Origin: Actinomycetota bacterium
GTDB lineage: Bacteria > Actinomycetota > Actinomycetes > S36-B12
Direction: 5' to 3'
Assembly: GCA_009699015.1 (NCBI GenBank)
Contig: WLOY01000020.1
Coordinates: 1-33,532 of the forward strand
Length of the DNA stretch: 33,532 bases
Of this stretch, positions 21,025 to 29,711 are shown piece by piece (position 1 is the first letter of the stretch; the number at the start of each line of letters is the position of its first letter). The notes below the pieces were generated by a model. It did no database searches. It saw only the letters and a list, made by a program, of their open reading frames with translations, and was not told the DNA's origin. Both the position numbers and the translations under genes were made by a program.

Positions 21025-22745
21025 ACCGCTCGCGTCGCACCCTCGACCGGATCGGCGGCCCGTACGCCATCACCTGGACAGCCTTTTGGGTCACCTACGC
21101 GCTCAATCTCGTCACCCATTTCGCGGGCAATCCCGGCCTAGACGCGCCCGTCCTCACCCGCCTGGTGCTCGTGACCTTGTCGCAGGTGGCCATCTGGCTC
21201 GTGCTGCTCGCAGGCAGGGCCCTGTTCCTGCGCGGCGTCGCCGAGCGCCCTCGACCGTTCATGACGCTGCTGCTCTTCGCCCTCGCCGGCATCGTGCGCG
21301 GGTTCGTCATCGGGGTGGGCCTCGTCTACGTTGGCGCTGACTCTTCGCCCCAGTTCGCCTATCGCGGGCTCGCCGGCCTATTCACCATCAGCACGGTGCT
21401 CACCGTCACGGCCATCGCCGTGAATGCCACTCGCGAGCACGAGAGCCGGCTGAGCACCCTGCTCGCCAGCAATGCGGCGCTCCGGGAGGCTCGGTCGCAA
21501 ATGACGGCCGTCATAGATGAGCGGAACGAGGCAGCCGTCGAGCGAATCCGTGCCGAGCTGCTCAAGGAGTTCGAGGCCCTGGACCCTGAGCACCCCGCCG
21601 AGAGCGTGAGCATCCTCCAGCGGGCGGCAAGCGACACGGTGCGCCCCCTCAGCCATGACCTCGCCTCAACGGTGCCCTCATGGTCGCCGACCGGGACTGT
21701 CCCGGTGAGCCCCGCGATCAACTGGCCGCTGGTGTTCGACCTCGCAAGCAGGGGTCGGCCGCTTCGGCCGCTCGCAACCGGAATCGCCATGGCCCTCATC
21801 AGCTTCGTCTTCGTGACCGTCTTCTTCGGTCCGGCCGCCGGGCTCCTCCTCACAGCCGACGCCCTCTTCGGGTGCTGGATCCTCCTGGCGGCCGGCAATG
21901 CCCTCCTCGCCCGGGTCCTTCCCGGGCGACCGATCCAGGCGCGCATCATCGCCGTGACCGTGGTCGGACTCGGCGCCGGAGCAATCGTCGGATTCGGTGC
22001 CTTTGCCCTCGCTCAGGGATCTGTCACCGGCCAATGGACCTGGTTCGGCAGCACAGTCATCACCGGTGCAATGGCATGGCTCCTCACCATCGGCCGGGCC
22101 GTCGACGAGCAGCAGGGCTTCGACGAGGCGTCGCTCGCGGCGGCCGTCGGCTCACTTCGCTGGGAGGTGGCCCGAGTCGGGCAGGTCCAGTGGCACCAGC
22201 AGCAGGCACTGTCCAGGGCACTGCACGGACCCATCCAGAGCGCCGTGACGGCGGCGGCAATCAGGCTCGACGGAGCGGCAAGGAGCGGCGCCGACACAAC
22301 CTCGCTCATGGAGCAGACACGCGATCAGCTTCGCGAGGCGCTTTCGCTGCTCGGGGATGAGCAGGCCTCGCTCACGACGATGACAGGCACCCTCACGTCA
22401 CTGCGCGAAGCATGGCGCGGAGTGTGCCGGGTCGATGACACGGCGTCTCCCGCCGTGATCGACGCCCTTGACGCCGACGAACTGTGCCGCTCCTGCGTCG
22501 GCGAGGTTCTCACCGAGGCGGTCTCGAACGCCGTCCGGCACGGCGGCGCCACGGTAATCGACCTCACCATCGAACTAGGTGACAACGTGGTTCACATCGA
22601 GGTGCGCGATGACGGCACAGGGGGCGACGCGAACGCCTCTCCCGGGCTCGGCACCCGGATTCTCACGGAGTGCTCGACGCAGTGGCACCGCGGAGCCACG
22701 GGCGGCGGGCACGTCCTCACCGCATCCCTTCCGATCGCCCGGTGA
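21021..22745 (+). CDS. Membrane sensor histidine kinase, NarX/DesK-like
   Basis: 574 residues from the ATG overlapping the regulator stop; a far longer upstream frame only shadows that regulator. Four N-terminal transmembrane segments (about 12-130) precede a cytoplasmic coiled coil (about 140-190), then a second membrane block of about four segments (about 245-355), an unusual two-block layout. The HisKA_3-like helix has ALHGPIQSA with H402 as the likely phosphoacceptor; family members usually have HDxxQ. The ATPase domain shows VLTEAVSNAVRHGGA and RDDGTGGDANASPGLGTRIL. It signals to the adjacent NarL-type regulator. The signal is unknown; no extracytoplasmic domain is large enough to bind a ligand, suggesting membrane sensing. 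Confidence 0.88.
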   Translation: MNRSRRTLDRIGGPYAITWTAFWVTYALNLVTHFAGNPGLDAPVLTRLVLVTLSQVAIWLVLLAGRALFLRGVAERPRPFMTLLLFALAGIVRGFVIGVGLVYVGADSSPQFAYRGLAGLFTISTVLTVTAIAVNATREHESRLSTLLASNAALREARSQMTAVIDERNEAAVERIRAELLKEFEALDPEHPAESVSILQRAASDTVRPLSHDLASTVPSWSPTGTVPVSPAINWPLVFDLASRGRPLRPLATGIAMALISFVFVTVFFGPAAGLLLTADALFGCWILLAAGNALLARVLPGRPIQARIIAVTVVGLGAGAIVGFGAFALAQGSVTGQWTWFGSTVITGAMAWLLTIGRAVDEQQGFDEASLAAAVGSLRWEVARVGQVQWHQQQALSRALHGPIQSAVTAAAIRLDGAARSGADTTSLMEQTRDQLREALSLLGDEQASLTTMTGTLTSLREAWRGVCRVDDTASPAVIDALDADELCRSCVGEVLTEAVSNAVRHGGATVIDLTIELGDNVVHIEVRDDGTGGDANASPGLGTRILTECSTQWHRGATGGGHVLTASLPIAR

Positions 22746-22775
22746 CGGGAGCCCAGGGCTACTCGTGATTGCCGG

Positions 22776-23633
22776 TCACTCGGCCATGCCGTCGACGAAT
22801 GCCGCGCTCAGCGCCTCGCGCCAGTCGCGCATCGCGGGGAGCCCGGCCTCCGCCCAGCATTCGTGGCCGAGCACCGAGTAGGCCGGGCGGGGGGCATCGC
22901 GGACGAAGGTCGAGGAGTCGGTCGGCAGGACCCGTGCCGGGTCGGCACCGACCTGCTCGAAGATCGCCCGGGTGAACTCGAACCAGTTCGTGGCGCCGCC
23001 GTTCGTGGCGTGGAAGGTACCGGCCGGCGGCCGGGCATCGAGGAGCATGAGGATCTGCAGGGCCAGGTCGCGTGCGTAGGTCGGCTGACCGTACTGGTCG
23101 ACGACGACCGAGACGGTGTCGCGCTCGCGCTCAAGCCTCAGCATGGTCTTGACGAAGTTGCCGCCCTGCAGCCCATAGAGCCAGGCGGTGCGGACGAGGT
23201 AGTGGTGGTCGGGGATCTCGGACTGCACCGCAATCTCGCCGGCGAGCTTCGTGCGGCCGTACGCCGAGCGCGGGGCGGGCGTGGCATCGGTCGGGTACGG
23301 GGTCGTGGCGTCACCTGAGAACACGTAGTCGGTCGAGATGTGCACGAGCCACGCACCACTGCCGGCGCAGGCTGCCGCCAGCACGCGCGGACCCTCGCCG
23401 TTGACGAGCAGGGCTGCCGCCTCGTGGGCCTCGGCCTCGTCGACCGCGGTCCAGGCCGCGCAGTTGATGACGACATCGGGCTCGAACCCGTCGAACGCCG
23501 CGGCCACCGAGCCCGGATCGGTGATGTCGATATCCGGGCGATCGAGGCCGAGCACGTCGTCGCCGCGTGCACTGATGAGCGATACGAACTCACGGCCGAG
23601 CTGCCCGAGCGATCCGGTGACGAGTGCCCGCAC
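22776..23633 (-). CDS. rmlD: dTDP-4-dehydrorhamnose reductase
   Basis: 285 residues, SDR extended family. The GTG start lies 2 nt after the rmlB stop; an upstream in-frame start would overlap rmlB and lacks support. Motifs: NAD(P)-binding VTGSLGQLGREF (5-16), LDRPDIDITD, STDYVFSGD (100-108), catalytic Y125 and K129 in YGRTKLAGE. It reduces dTDP-4-dehydro-L-rhamnose to dTDP-L-rhamnose, the last step of rhamnose donor synthesis for cell-wall or surface polysaccharide. rmlA and rmlC are not in view and must be elsewhere. It ends convergent with the sensor kinase gene. Confidence 0.95.
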   Translation of the reverse strand: MRALVTGSLGQLGREFVSLISARGDDVLGLDRPDIDITDPGSVAAAFDGFEPDVVINCAAWTAVDEAEAHEAAALLVNGEGPRVLAAACAGSGAWLVHISTDYVFSGDATTPYPTDATPAPRSAYGRTKLAGEIAVQSEIPDHHYLVRTAWLYGLQGGNFVKTMLRLERERDTVSVVVDQYGQPTYARDLALQILMLLDARPPAGTFHATNGGATNWFEFTRAIFEQVGADPARVLPTDSSTFVRDAPRPAYSVLGHECWAEAGLPAMRDWREALSAAFVDGMAE

Positions 23634-23635
23634 GG

Positions 23636-24613
23636 TTAGATCGCAGCCTTGGCCTTCAGCGGCCGCCACCAAGGCTCATTCGCCCGGTACCAGGCGATCG
23701 TCTCGGCGAGGCCGTCGGCGAATGCATGCTGGGGCTCGTAGCCCATCGCGCGCAGCCGGGAGTCGTCGACCGAGTACCGACGGTCATGGCCCTTGCGGTC
23801 CTCGACCGGCCGAACCGAGTCCCAGTCGGCGCCCATCGCATCGAGGACCTGCTCGGTGATCTCGCGATTGTTGAGCTCCAGGCCGCCGCCGATGTTGTAG
23901 GACTGCCCCGGCTCGCCCTTGTCGATGACGATCGCGATGCCGCGGCAGTGGTCGTCGACGTGGAGCCAGTCGCGGACGTTCAGCCCATCGCCGTAGAGCG
24001 GCACCTTGCCGCCGTCGATGAGGTTCGTGACGAACAGGGGGATGAGCTTCTCCGGGAATTGGTAGGGCCCGTAGTTGTTCGAGCAGCGGGTCGACGAGAT
24101 GTTGAGCCCGTAGGTGACGTGGTAGGCGCGCACGAGCATCTCGGCCGCGGCCTTCGCCGCCGAGTAGGGGGAGTTCGGGAGGAGCGGCTCGCTCTCGGTC
24201 CACGAGCCCTCGTCGATCGAGCCGTAGACCTCATCGGTGCCGATATGGACCGTGCGGGGGATGCCGTGGCGTAGGCAGGCGTCGAATAGTGTCTGCGCGC
24301 CAACGACATTCGTGAGGAGGAACTCCTGCGGCCCTGAGATCGAGCGGTCGACGTGGGTCTCCGCCGCGAAGTTCACGACAATGTCGTGGCCCGGAAGGAC
24401 GGAGTCCAGGAGCGTGCCGTCGCAGATATCGCCCTTGACGAACGCGTAGCGCGGATCGCCGGCGACCGACTCGAGGTTCGCCGGATTGCCGGCGTAGGTG
24501 AGCTTGTCGTAGACGGTGACGCCCGTGACGTCGGGGCCGTAGGCGCCGCCGAGCAGCTGCCGGACGAAGTGCGAGCCGATGAAGCCGGCGGCCCCGGTGA
24601 CGAAGTAGCGCAC
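23636..24613 (-). CDS. rmlB: dTDP-glucose 4,6-dehydratase
   Basis: 325 residues from the GTG at 24613, which has AAGGGGA upstream and lies 2 nt after the pheA stop. SDR extended family: GAAGFIGSHFVRQLL (7-21), FAAETHVDRSI, catalytic TDEVYGSIDEG and YSAAKAAAE (Y-x3-K), RCSNNYGPYQFPEKLIPLF, and DWLHVDDHCRGI. It converts dTDP-glucose to dTDP-4-dehydro-6-deoxyglucose in rhamnose synthesis. It sits between pheA and rmlD in one operon. Length and motifs are normal. Confidence 0.97.
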   Translation of the reverse strand: MRYFVTGAAGFIGSHFVRQLLGGAYGPDVTGVTVYDKLTYAGNPANLESVAGDPRYAFVKGDICDGTLLDSVLPGHDIVVNFAAETHVDRSISGPQEFLLTNVVGAQTLFDACLRHGIPRTVHIGTDEVYGSIDEGSWTESEPLLPNSPYSAAKAAAEMLVRAYHVTYGLNISSTRCSNNYGPYQFPEKLIPLFVTNLIDGGKVPLYGDGLNVRDWLHVDDHCRGIAIVIDKGEPGQSYNIGGGLELNNREITEQVLDAMGADWDSVRPVEDRKGHDRRYSVDDSRLRAMGYEPQHAFADGLAETIAWYRANEPWWRPLKAKAAI

Positions 24614-24615
24614 GT

Positions 24616-25536
24616 TCAGTTCCCCTTCAGTTGGCCGAGCCACTGCGTTGCCTCGGCGAAGTCCGCGTCGGTGACGCCCTGGCGCAGCACCGGTGCCTTG
24701 CCGTCGTGTCGCGGGTACGAGCCCAAGTATCTGACATCGAGGCAGATCCGGTGCAGTCCCATGAGGGCCTCTGCCACCCGGGCGTCGGCCACGTGGCCCT
24801 CGATGTCGACGCTGAAGAAGTAGTCGCCAAGCGCACGACGGGTCGGCCGCGATTCGATCCGGGTCATGTTGACCCCCCGGACCGCGAACTCGGTGAGGAT
24901 CGCGAGGAGGGCACCGGGGTGGTCGGCACGCATGAACAGGCTCAGCGTGGTCTTATCTGCGCCGGTCGGGTCGGGCATGGCCCCGGGCTTCGAGACGAGG
25001 ACGAAGCGGGTTGTCGCGTCCTTCGTGTCGCCGATGTCGTCGGCGAGGATCGTCAGGCCATAGATCTCGGCCGCGATCGCCTGAGCGATGGCCGCGTCGA
25101 ATGGCCGCGGCACCTCGAGCAGGGCTGCTGCCGCCCCCGCTGTCGAGAGCGCCGGAAGGACGACGGCATCGGGGAGATTGGCCCGCAGCCAGCCCATCAC
25201 CTGGGCGTGGGCGTGCGGGTGGGTAGCGATGCGGTCGATGTCCGTGAGCGCGACTCCGTCCGGTGCGACAAGGCTGAACTGCACGGGCAGCACGGCATCG
25301 TCGACGATCATGAGCGACGAGCCGTTCGTGAGCTCATCGAGGGTGAGGGTGACTGCCCCCTCGACCGAATTCTCGATCGGGACGAGGGCGAGATCGGATT
25401 CACCAGCGCGGACCATGCCAAGAGCCGCGTGAACGGATGCCGCCGGGAGGAGCTCAGCGCCTTGCGCGATGGCAAGCGTGCGCAGTGCGGCCTCGGCGAA
25501 GGTGCCTCGTGGTCCGAGGAAGGAGATCCGGGTCAC
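24616..25536 (-). CDS. pheA: Prephenate dehydratase
   Basis: 306 residues. Converts prephenate to phenylpyruvate in phenylalanine synthesis. The N-terminal periplasmic-binding-like catalytic half shows FLGPRGTFAEAAL (6-18), VPIENSVEGAV (52-62), and the catalytic TTRF (175-178). The C-terminal ACT domain (about 195-275) has GALL (208-211) and ESRP (228-231), the phenylalanine-binding signatures, so feedback inhibition by Phe is expected. It is a stand-alone PDT without a fused chorismate mutase. The GTG start overlaps the stop of the DUF4446 gene (GTGA). Confidence 0.97.
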   Translation of the reverse strand: MTRISFLGPRGTFAEAALRTLAIAQGAELLPAASVHAALGMVRAGESDLALVPIENSVEGAVTLTLDELTNGSSLMIVDDAVLPVQFSLVAPDGVALTDIDRIATHPHAHAQVMGWLRANLPDAVVLPALSTAGAAAALLEVPRPFDAAIAQAIAAEIYGLTILADDIGDTKDATTRFVLVSKPGAMPDPTGADKTTLSLFMRADHPGALLAILTEFAVRGVNMTRIESRPTRRALGDYFFSVDIEGHVADARVAEALMGLHRICLDVRYLGSYPRHDGKAPVLRQGVTDADFAEATQWLGQLKGN

Positions 25537-26024
25537 TTATCATCGCCCTTGGCGATTTTCACCGCTTCCAGCTCCTCCGGCGAGAGGCCGACCTCGGAGG
25601 AGCCGCCCTTGATGCCCTTGAGGTAGGTGCGGGTCTCGGCCCTGCCGTGAATCGAGGTGAGGATGAGGCCGTCGCCCTGGTCGTCGAGGAGGGCCGCCGA
25701 GAAGGAGAAGCGTCCGGCCATGTCGCCGAAGGCGTCGTAGCGAACGACCGAGACGTGCCGCAGTGCCTCGCGGACCTCGCCACGGGTGTTCGCCAGCTCA
25801 CGATCGAGTGCATGCACATCCGTTCGCAGGATGCGGAACTCATCGATGGTTCGGGCCACGACGTCGACGAAGGTCTCCCTGCCCTCTGAAACCTGCAGCA
25901 GGGCGTAGGTCCGGCGCAGCCAGGACAACCGGATGACCGCGAAGAGCCCGAGGACAACCCCCACGAATCCGACCGATAGGGCCGCAATGATGAGAATTCC
26001 GCTGTCTTCCGGGGCGATGATCAC
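25533..26024 (-). CDS. DUF4446 family membrane-anchored protein
   Basis: 163 residues from the GTG at 26024. That start is chosen because TACGCT lies 7 nt upstream, the same leaderless pattern seen elsewhere here, and the homologous region begins at once; a further upstream in-frame ATG would sit on the promoter. One transmembrane helix (about 9-32), then a coiled coil (REtFVDVV…LDRELANTRGEVREAL) and the conserved core VVRYDAFGDMAGRFSFSAALLDDQGDGLILTSIHGR, which is the DUF4446 signature. The function is unknown; it commonly precedes pheA in actinobacteria. It is the first gene of the pheA-rml operon. Confidence 0.88.
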   Translation of the reverse strand: MIIAPEDSGILIIAALSVGFVGVVLGLFAVIRLSWLRRTYALLQVSEGRETFVDVVARTIDEFRILRTDVHALDRELANTRGEVREALRHVSVVRYDAFGDMAGRFSFSAALLDDQGDGLILTSIHGRAETRTYLKGIKGGSSEVGLSPEELEAVKIAKGDDK

Positions 26025-26031
26025 AGGCGAA

Positions 26032-26037
26032 AGCGTA
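26032..26037 (-). promoter_or_regulatory. Leaderless -10 for the DUF4446-pheA-rmlB-rmlD operon
   Basis: TACGCT on the minus strand ends 7 nt before the GTG at 26024. The distance puts the transcription start near the G of GTG. The sequence before it has no good ribosome-binding site. Confidence 0.45.
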
Positions 26038-26103
26038 GTCGCCCAAGCCCCTTGAACTTGTAGGGTCAGGTCTCGTGGCATTCATGGGTCATGAGGGCGC
26101 ACG

Positions 26104-27372
26104 ATGAACCTCACCGCGGAACTCGCCTCGCGAGGCTTCGCCTTCACCCTCGGGGCGCTGCTGTTCCTCACCGTGACCATCAGTCTCATGCGTACGGTGA
26201 TTGTGCCGAGGCCTCTGCGATCGCTCTATACCGACGCCGTGATGTGGCTCATCATCACTGTTGTCCGCATGGTCGCACTCACCCGCCGGACCTACACCGC
26301 CCGCGACGCAGCCCTTGCCTGGATCGGACCCATCATCATTCTGGGACTGCTCATTGCCTGGCTCGTCGGATTCCTCGTGGCCTACGGGTTCATGCTCTAC
26401 GGCGCCGGCGGCACGGACCTCGGTGACTCAATGCGCGAGTCCGGGTCGAGCCTGCTCACCCTCGGCTTCGCGGGCAGTGACGCCGAGAACCAGACCGTCA
26501 TCGACTTCATCGCGGCGGCAACCGGCCCGATCGTCATCGCCATGCTCATCGGGTTTCTCCCGACGATCTACCAGGCGTTCATCGACCGCGAGATCAACGT
26601 AAACATGCTCGTGAGCGAGGCCGGTGACCCTGCATGGGGCCCGGAATTGCTCTCCAGGACATCGCTCACCGGCTCCCTCGACACCCTCGATCGACTCTTC
26701 GACACCTGGACCCTGTGGGCGGCGAGCACCCGGCTCACCCACATCACCTATCCGATGCTCATGTACGTCCGATCGCCCCGCGCCCGTCGCCACTTCACGG
26801 TGTCACTCCTCGCCGTCATGGATGCCGCAGCGCTCAAGGTGTCGCTGACGAGTAGCCTCCCGCGCCGCGACTCCTACCGCGTACTCCTTGAGGGCACGCA
26901 AACCTTCAACCTGCTCTACATCAACTTCTTCGCCCATCGCCCGCGCCGCAGCAGGATCCCGTTCGTCGGACGGTTCCTCGGTGGGGTGCATCACACGTTT
27001 CCGCGTTCCCTCTCTCTCCCAGCATGGCAGGACGAGATCATCGCCGTGCATGAGGCGGCCGCCCAGGACACCGCTGCTGGCATGTCGACCGAGGGCGTCC
27101 TTGGATTGGAAGCCGGTGAAGAGATCCCGGTCCAGATCACTCGCAAGGAGTTCGATTTCGCTGTCGATGTTCTGCGACGTTCCGGCTTCCCGATGGAGCG
27201 CAGCCCGGACGATGCCTGGCTGATGTTCAAGGAGGCCCGGTCACGCTACGAGTTCCCCGCCTACGCGATCATGCGCCGGCTCAGTGCCGTGCCTGCACCC
27301 TGGACCGGGGTCCGAACGCCCGCGACACCGGTGATCTGGCCGACCCTCGCCGTCGACCTGCTGCCGAAGTAG
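26104..27372 (+). CDS. Membrane protein with ion-channel-like pore region
   Basis: 422 residues. Hydrophobic helices at about 12-29, 44-60, 73-98 and 133-155. Between the last two lies GDSMRESGSSLLTLGFAGSD (108-127), positioned like the pore helix and filter of a K+ channel, but with TLGFAG in place of TVGYGD. The C-terminal 260 residues are soluble and mostly helical, without an RCK motif; they contain YPMLMYVRSPRARRHF and a helical tail with FPMERSPDDAWLMFKEARSRYEFPAYAIMRRL. The ATG has GAGGG 7 nt upstream. It is transcribed divergently from the pheA operon and convergent with the DUF4143 ATPase. It may be a channel with altered selectivity or a non-conducting relative; function not established. 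Confidence 0.7.
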   Translation: MNLTAELASRGFAFTLGALLFLTVTISLMRTVIVPRPLRSLYTDAVMWLIITVVRMVALTRRTYTARDAALAWIGPIIILGLLIAWLVGFLVAYGFMLYGAGGTDLGDSMRESGSSLLTLGFAGSDAENQTVIDFIAAATGPIVIAMLIGFLPTIYQAFIDREINVNMLVSEAGDPAWGPELLSRTSLTGSLDTLDRLFDTWTLWAASTRLTHITYPMLMYVRSPRARRHFTVSLLAVMDAAALKVSLTSSLPRRDSYRVLLEGTQTFNLLYINFFAHRPRRSRIPFVGRFLGGVHHTFPRSLSLPAWQDEIIAVHEAAAQDTAAGMSTEGVLGLEAGEEIPVQITRKEFDFAVDVLRRSGFPMERSPDDAWLMFKEARSRYEFPAYAIMRRLSAVPAPWTGVRTPATPVIWPTLAVDLLPK

Positions 27373-27381
27373 CCGGAGCGG

Positions 27382-28557
27382 TCAGGCCCACAGCGCGGAG
27401 TACGGAAGCGCCCAGAGTCTCTCGCCGAACGGGACCGCCTTGCGGCCGGTGTGCAGGACAACCCCCATGGCAAAGCGCGAGCCGAGTTTGTCGCGTAGGA
27501 ATCTCAGCCCCGTGAAGTCGCTCGCTCCGACGGAGCCGACGGACTTCATCTCAAGCCCCGCGACCCGTCGGTCCGACGTCTCAAGTACGACATCGACCTC
27601 GATGCCGTCGCGATCCCGGAAGTGGAACATCCGCGCCTCGGTCTCCGCCCAGCCGAGTTGGCGGCGGACTTCACCGGTGGCGAACGCCTCGAACAGTCCT
27701 CCGGCCGCATCGCTGACAGCTCCCGGCTGCATCGCACGGGGGGTGACGTTATTGAGCCTGGCAGCCAGCCCGGTGTCGAGCAGCGACACCTTAGGCCGCC
27801 CGACGACCCGTTTCGTCAGGTTGTTCCCCCAGGCAGGAAGGACATGGATCAGGTAGAGCGTCTCCAGCAGATCGACATACGACGTCAGGCTTGTTTCAGG
27901 GATCTCCGCATCGCTCGCCAACCGCGCCTTCACAAGCTCACCGGAGTTGTTGGCGGCAAGCAGCTGCATCAACGTCGGCAGTCGATCGAGGTGGGCGAGC
28001 TTGCTGACGTCCCGGGCATCTGCCGACACCACCCGGGCGACGTAGTTGTCGAACCATGCATTGCGTCGACGGCCCTGCCTTGTCAGTGGCTCTGGGAAGC
28101 TGCCGGCGCACAGGATCTCAAGGTAATCCTCGCGAGTCAGGGTTCCGTCACGTCGTGCCGCAGCGGATGTGTCACCTGCAAGCAGGAGATCGACGAAGTC
28201 CTCACGCTTCCCCGCGATCTCGCCCTGGCTCAGGCCATACAGAACGACCGTCGCGGCACGGCCGGCGAGGCTCTCCTGCGTCCCGGGCAGTTCGAGGAGA
28301 TTGGCGGATCCGGTGATAAGGAACCGACCGGGCCGGCGATCCTCGTCGACCGAGTCCTTCATGGCCCGGACCAGCTCAGGCACTCGCTGCACCTCGTCGA
28401 TCACGAGCAGGCGATCGCTTTGTCGAACGAACGCGTCGGGGTCTGACTTGGCAGCGTTGCAGAGCGCAGCCGAGTCCAGCGACAGCACGCGCACATCACG
28501 CTCGCCTAGGACCTGCCGGACCAACGTGCTCTTGCCGACCTGCCGCGCCCCTTGCAC
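27382..28557 (-). CDS. AAA/DUF4143 ATPase with displaced N-terminus
   Basis: 391 residues from the GTG at 28557. Walker A GARQVGKST (3-11), Walker B LLVIDEVQRVP (49-59), FLITGSANLLELP, and the C-terminal DUF4143 nuclease-like part (LFEAFATGEVRRQLG, HFRDRDGIEVDVVLE, GLEMKSVGS). The GTG puts Walker A at the very N-terminus. The same frame remains open for 43 codons upstream to a TGA at 28687-28689 and encodes family-like KPRHALRLVEETLADTPITV, yet holds no ATG, GTG or TTG. The native start thus appears lost or non-canonical. A 22-bp tandem repeat lies just upstream of that TGA. The family is variable in bacterial genomes and of uncertain function. Possibly a recently damaged gene. Confidence 0.75.
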   Translation of the reverse strand: MQGARQVGKSTLVRQVLGERDVRVLSLDSAALCNAAKSDPDAFVRQSDRLLVIDEVQRVPELVRAMKDSVDEDRRPGRFLITGSANLLELPGTQESLAGRAATVVLYGLSQGEIAGKREDFVDLLLAGDTSAAARRDGTLTREDYLEILCAGSFPEPLTRQGRRRNAWFDNYVARVVSADARDVSKLAHLDRLPTLMQLLAANNSGELVKARLASDAEIPETSLTSYVDLLETLYLIHVLPAWGNNLTKRVVGRPKVSLLDTGLAARLNNVTPRAMQPGAVSDAAGGLFEAFATGEVRRQLGWAETEARMFHFRDRDGIEVDVVLETSDRRVAGLEMKSVGSVGASDFTGLRFLRDKLGSRFAMGVVLHTGRKAVPFGERLWALPYSALWA

Positions 28558-28690
28558 AACGGTGATCGGAGTGTCGGCGAGTGTCTCCTCAACCAGCCGA
28601 AGGGCGTGCCTTGGCTTCAGGGGGAGCGGTGATGCAGGCGGCAGCGTGACCAGCAGACCACTACCGATGACCTGCGTGAACCGTGGTCAA

Positions 28691-28749
28691 GTCGCGGATT
28701 CGCGGTACCTCCGTCGCGGATTCGCGGTACCTCCGTCGCGGATTCGCGG
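28691..28749. repeat. 22-bp tandem repeat, 2.7 copies
   Basis: Two identical 22-bp units at 28691-28712 and 28713-28734 (beginning GTCGCGGATTCGCGGTACC) and a third partial copy of 15 bp at 28735-28749. Each holds CGCG-GATT-CGCG and a GGTACC palindrome. It fills the gap between the DUF4143 ATPase and DUF5926 genes, both read leftwards. Confidence 0.9.
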
Positions 28750-28752
28750 CCG

Positions 28753-29697
28753 CTAGCGCAGGGTCACCTGTCGGGTGGTGAGGCCCGCCCGCGCCCGGCG
28801 CTCGGCGTCGGTCAAGGGGGACGTGTCGGCAAGCGCAGTCGCCAGCCGCTTGCCGAAGTCGGCCGCCGGCTGCTCACAGGCCGCTGCCCCGAATCCGAGG
28901 GGCAGGTCCCAGACGGGGGCGACGAGGCCCTGGGCGCGGAACATCCCGACGAGCCGAGTGCCCTCGCCGAGCGAGGTCTCCTCGGCGGCCTGCAGGCGGG
29001 CCAGGGCGTTGAGGAGCAGCTCCTCCTCTTGCGGCATGACCCAGCGCAGGTGCTCCTTCTCGCCCATCTGGGTCCAGTAGGCCGCCTCGACCGAGGTCAG
29101 CCGAGCGGTGGGGTGGGCGTAGGAGTTCGCGCGCTCGAGGGAGGCGTTCACCTCATCGGTCTGCTCAGCGGCATCGACCCAGAAGTCGAATCCCTCGTGC
29201 ACGGTGATCACGAGCGGGGCCGCTGAGTCGACGAGATCCTGCAGGCGCGGGGCATCGGAGGTGTCGCGAGCTGGCGGCACCGGATTGCCCGGCTCCGTCG
29301 CGAGTGCGAGTTCGAGTGCCGATCCGAGGTCGCGCGACGCATCGCCGGTTCCGGTGTTCACCTGGAGGCCGAGCATGATCTCGCCGTCCTGGCGGACGAG
29401 CGCGGGCCAGGCCATCGGCAGGACGGTCGCGAGGGTGACCGCGCGGCCGTCCTTCAAGCGAAGCGGTGCCGTCGCGGAGGGCACGAGCTCGCGGAGCGCG
29501 ACAAGGTCGCACTCGGACGCGAAGCCCTCGAACGGACGCGACGACGACTGGGCGCCCGAGGGGCCCTTGCCGTGGCACGCCTTATAGCGGCGGCCCGAGC
29601 CGCACGGGCACGGCTCCCGCAATCCGACGACCGGCACCTGCTCTCCGGTGTCGATCGGTGTCGATGCGCTTGCTGACCGTGCTGCTCTCTTGCCCAT
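28753..29697 (-). CDS. DUF5926 family protein with SEC-C motif
   Basis: 314 residues from the ATG at 29697 (MGKRAARSASASTP). Upstream in-frame codons are rejected because TAGTGT lies 8 nt before this ATG and the family begins so. The SEC-C zinc motif is REPCPCGSGRRYKACHGK (about 28-45), with ligands C, C, C and H. The remainder is the DUF5926 domain, including FEGFASECDLVALRELVPSA and LVITVHEGFDFWVDA. SEC-C modules occur in SecA and many zinc-dependent adaptor proteins. The function of DUF5926 is unknown. The last codons adjoin the 22-bp repeat. Confidence 0.87.
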   Translation of the reverse strand: MGKRAARSASASTPIDTGEQVPVVGLREPCPCGSGRRYKACHGKGPSGAQSSSRPFEGFASECDLVALRELVPSATAPLRLKDGRAVTLATVLPMAWPALVRQDGEIMLGLQVNTGTGDASRDLGSALELALATEPGNPVPPARDTSDAPRLQDLVDSAAPLVITVHEGFDFWVDAAEQTDEVNASLERANSYAHPTARLTSVEAAYWTQMGEKEHLRWVMPQEEELLLNALARLQAAEETSLGEGTRLVGMFRAQGLVAPVWDLPLGFGAAACEQPAADFGKRLATALADTSPLTDAERRARAGLTTRQVTLR

Positions 29698-29705
29698 GGG
29701 CAGAA

Positions 29706-29711
29706 ACACTA
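29706..29711 (-). promoter_or_regulatory. Leaderless -10 for the DUF5926 gene
   Basis: TAGTGT (TANNNT) on the minus strand ends 8 nt before the ATG at 29697. No purine-rich ribosome-binding site precedes that ATG. Confidence 0.4.

Noticed and set aside
28691..28749. CRISPR-like array
   Set aside because: The copies are directly abutting without spacers, so it is a simple tandem repeat.
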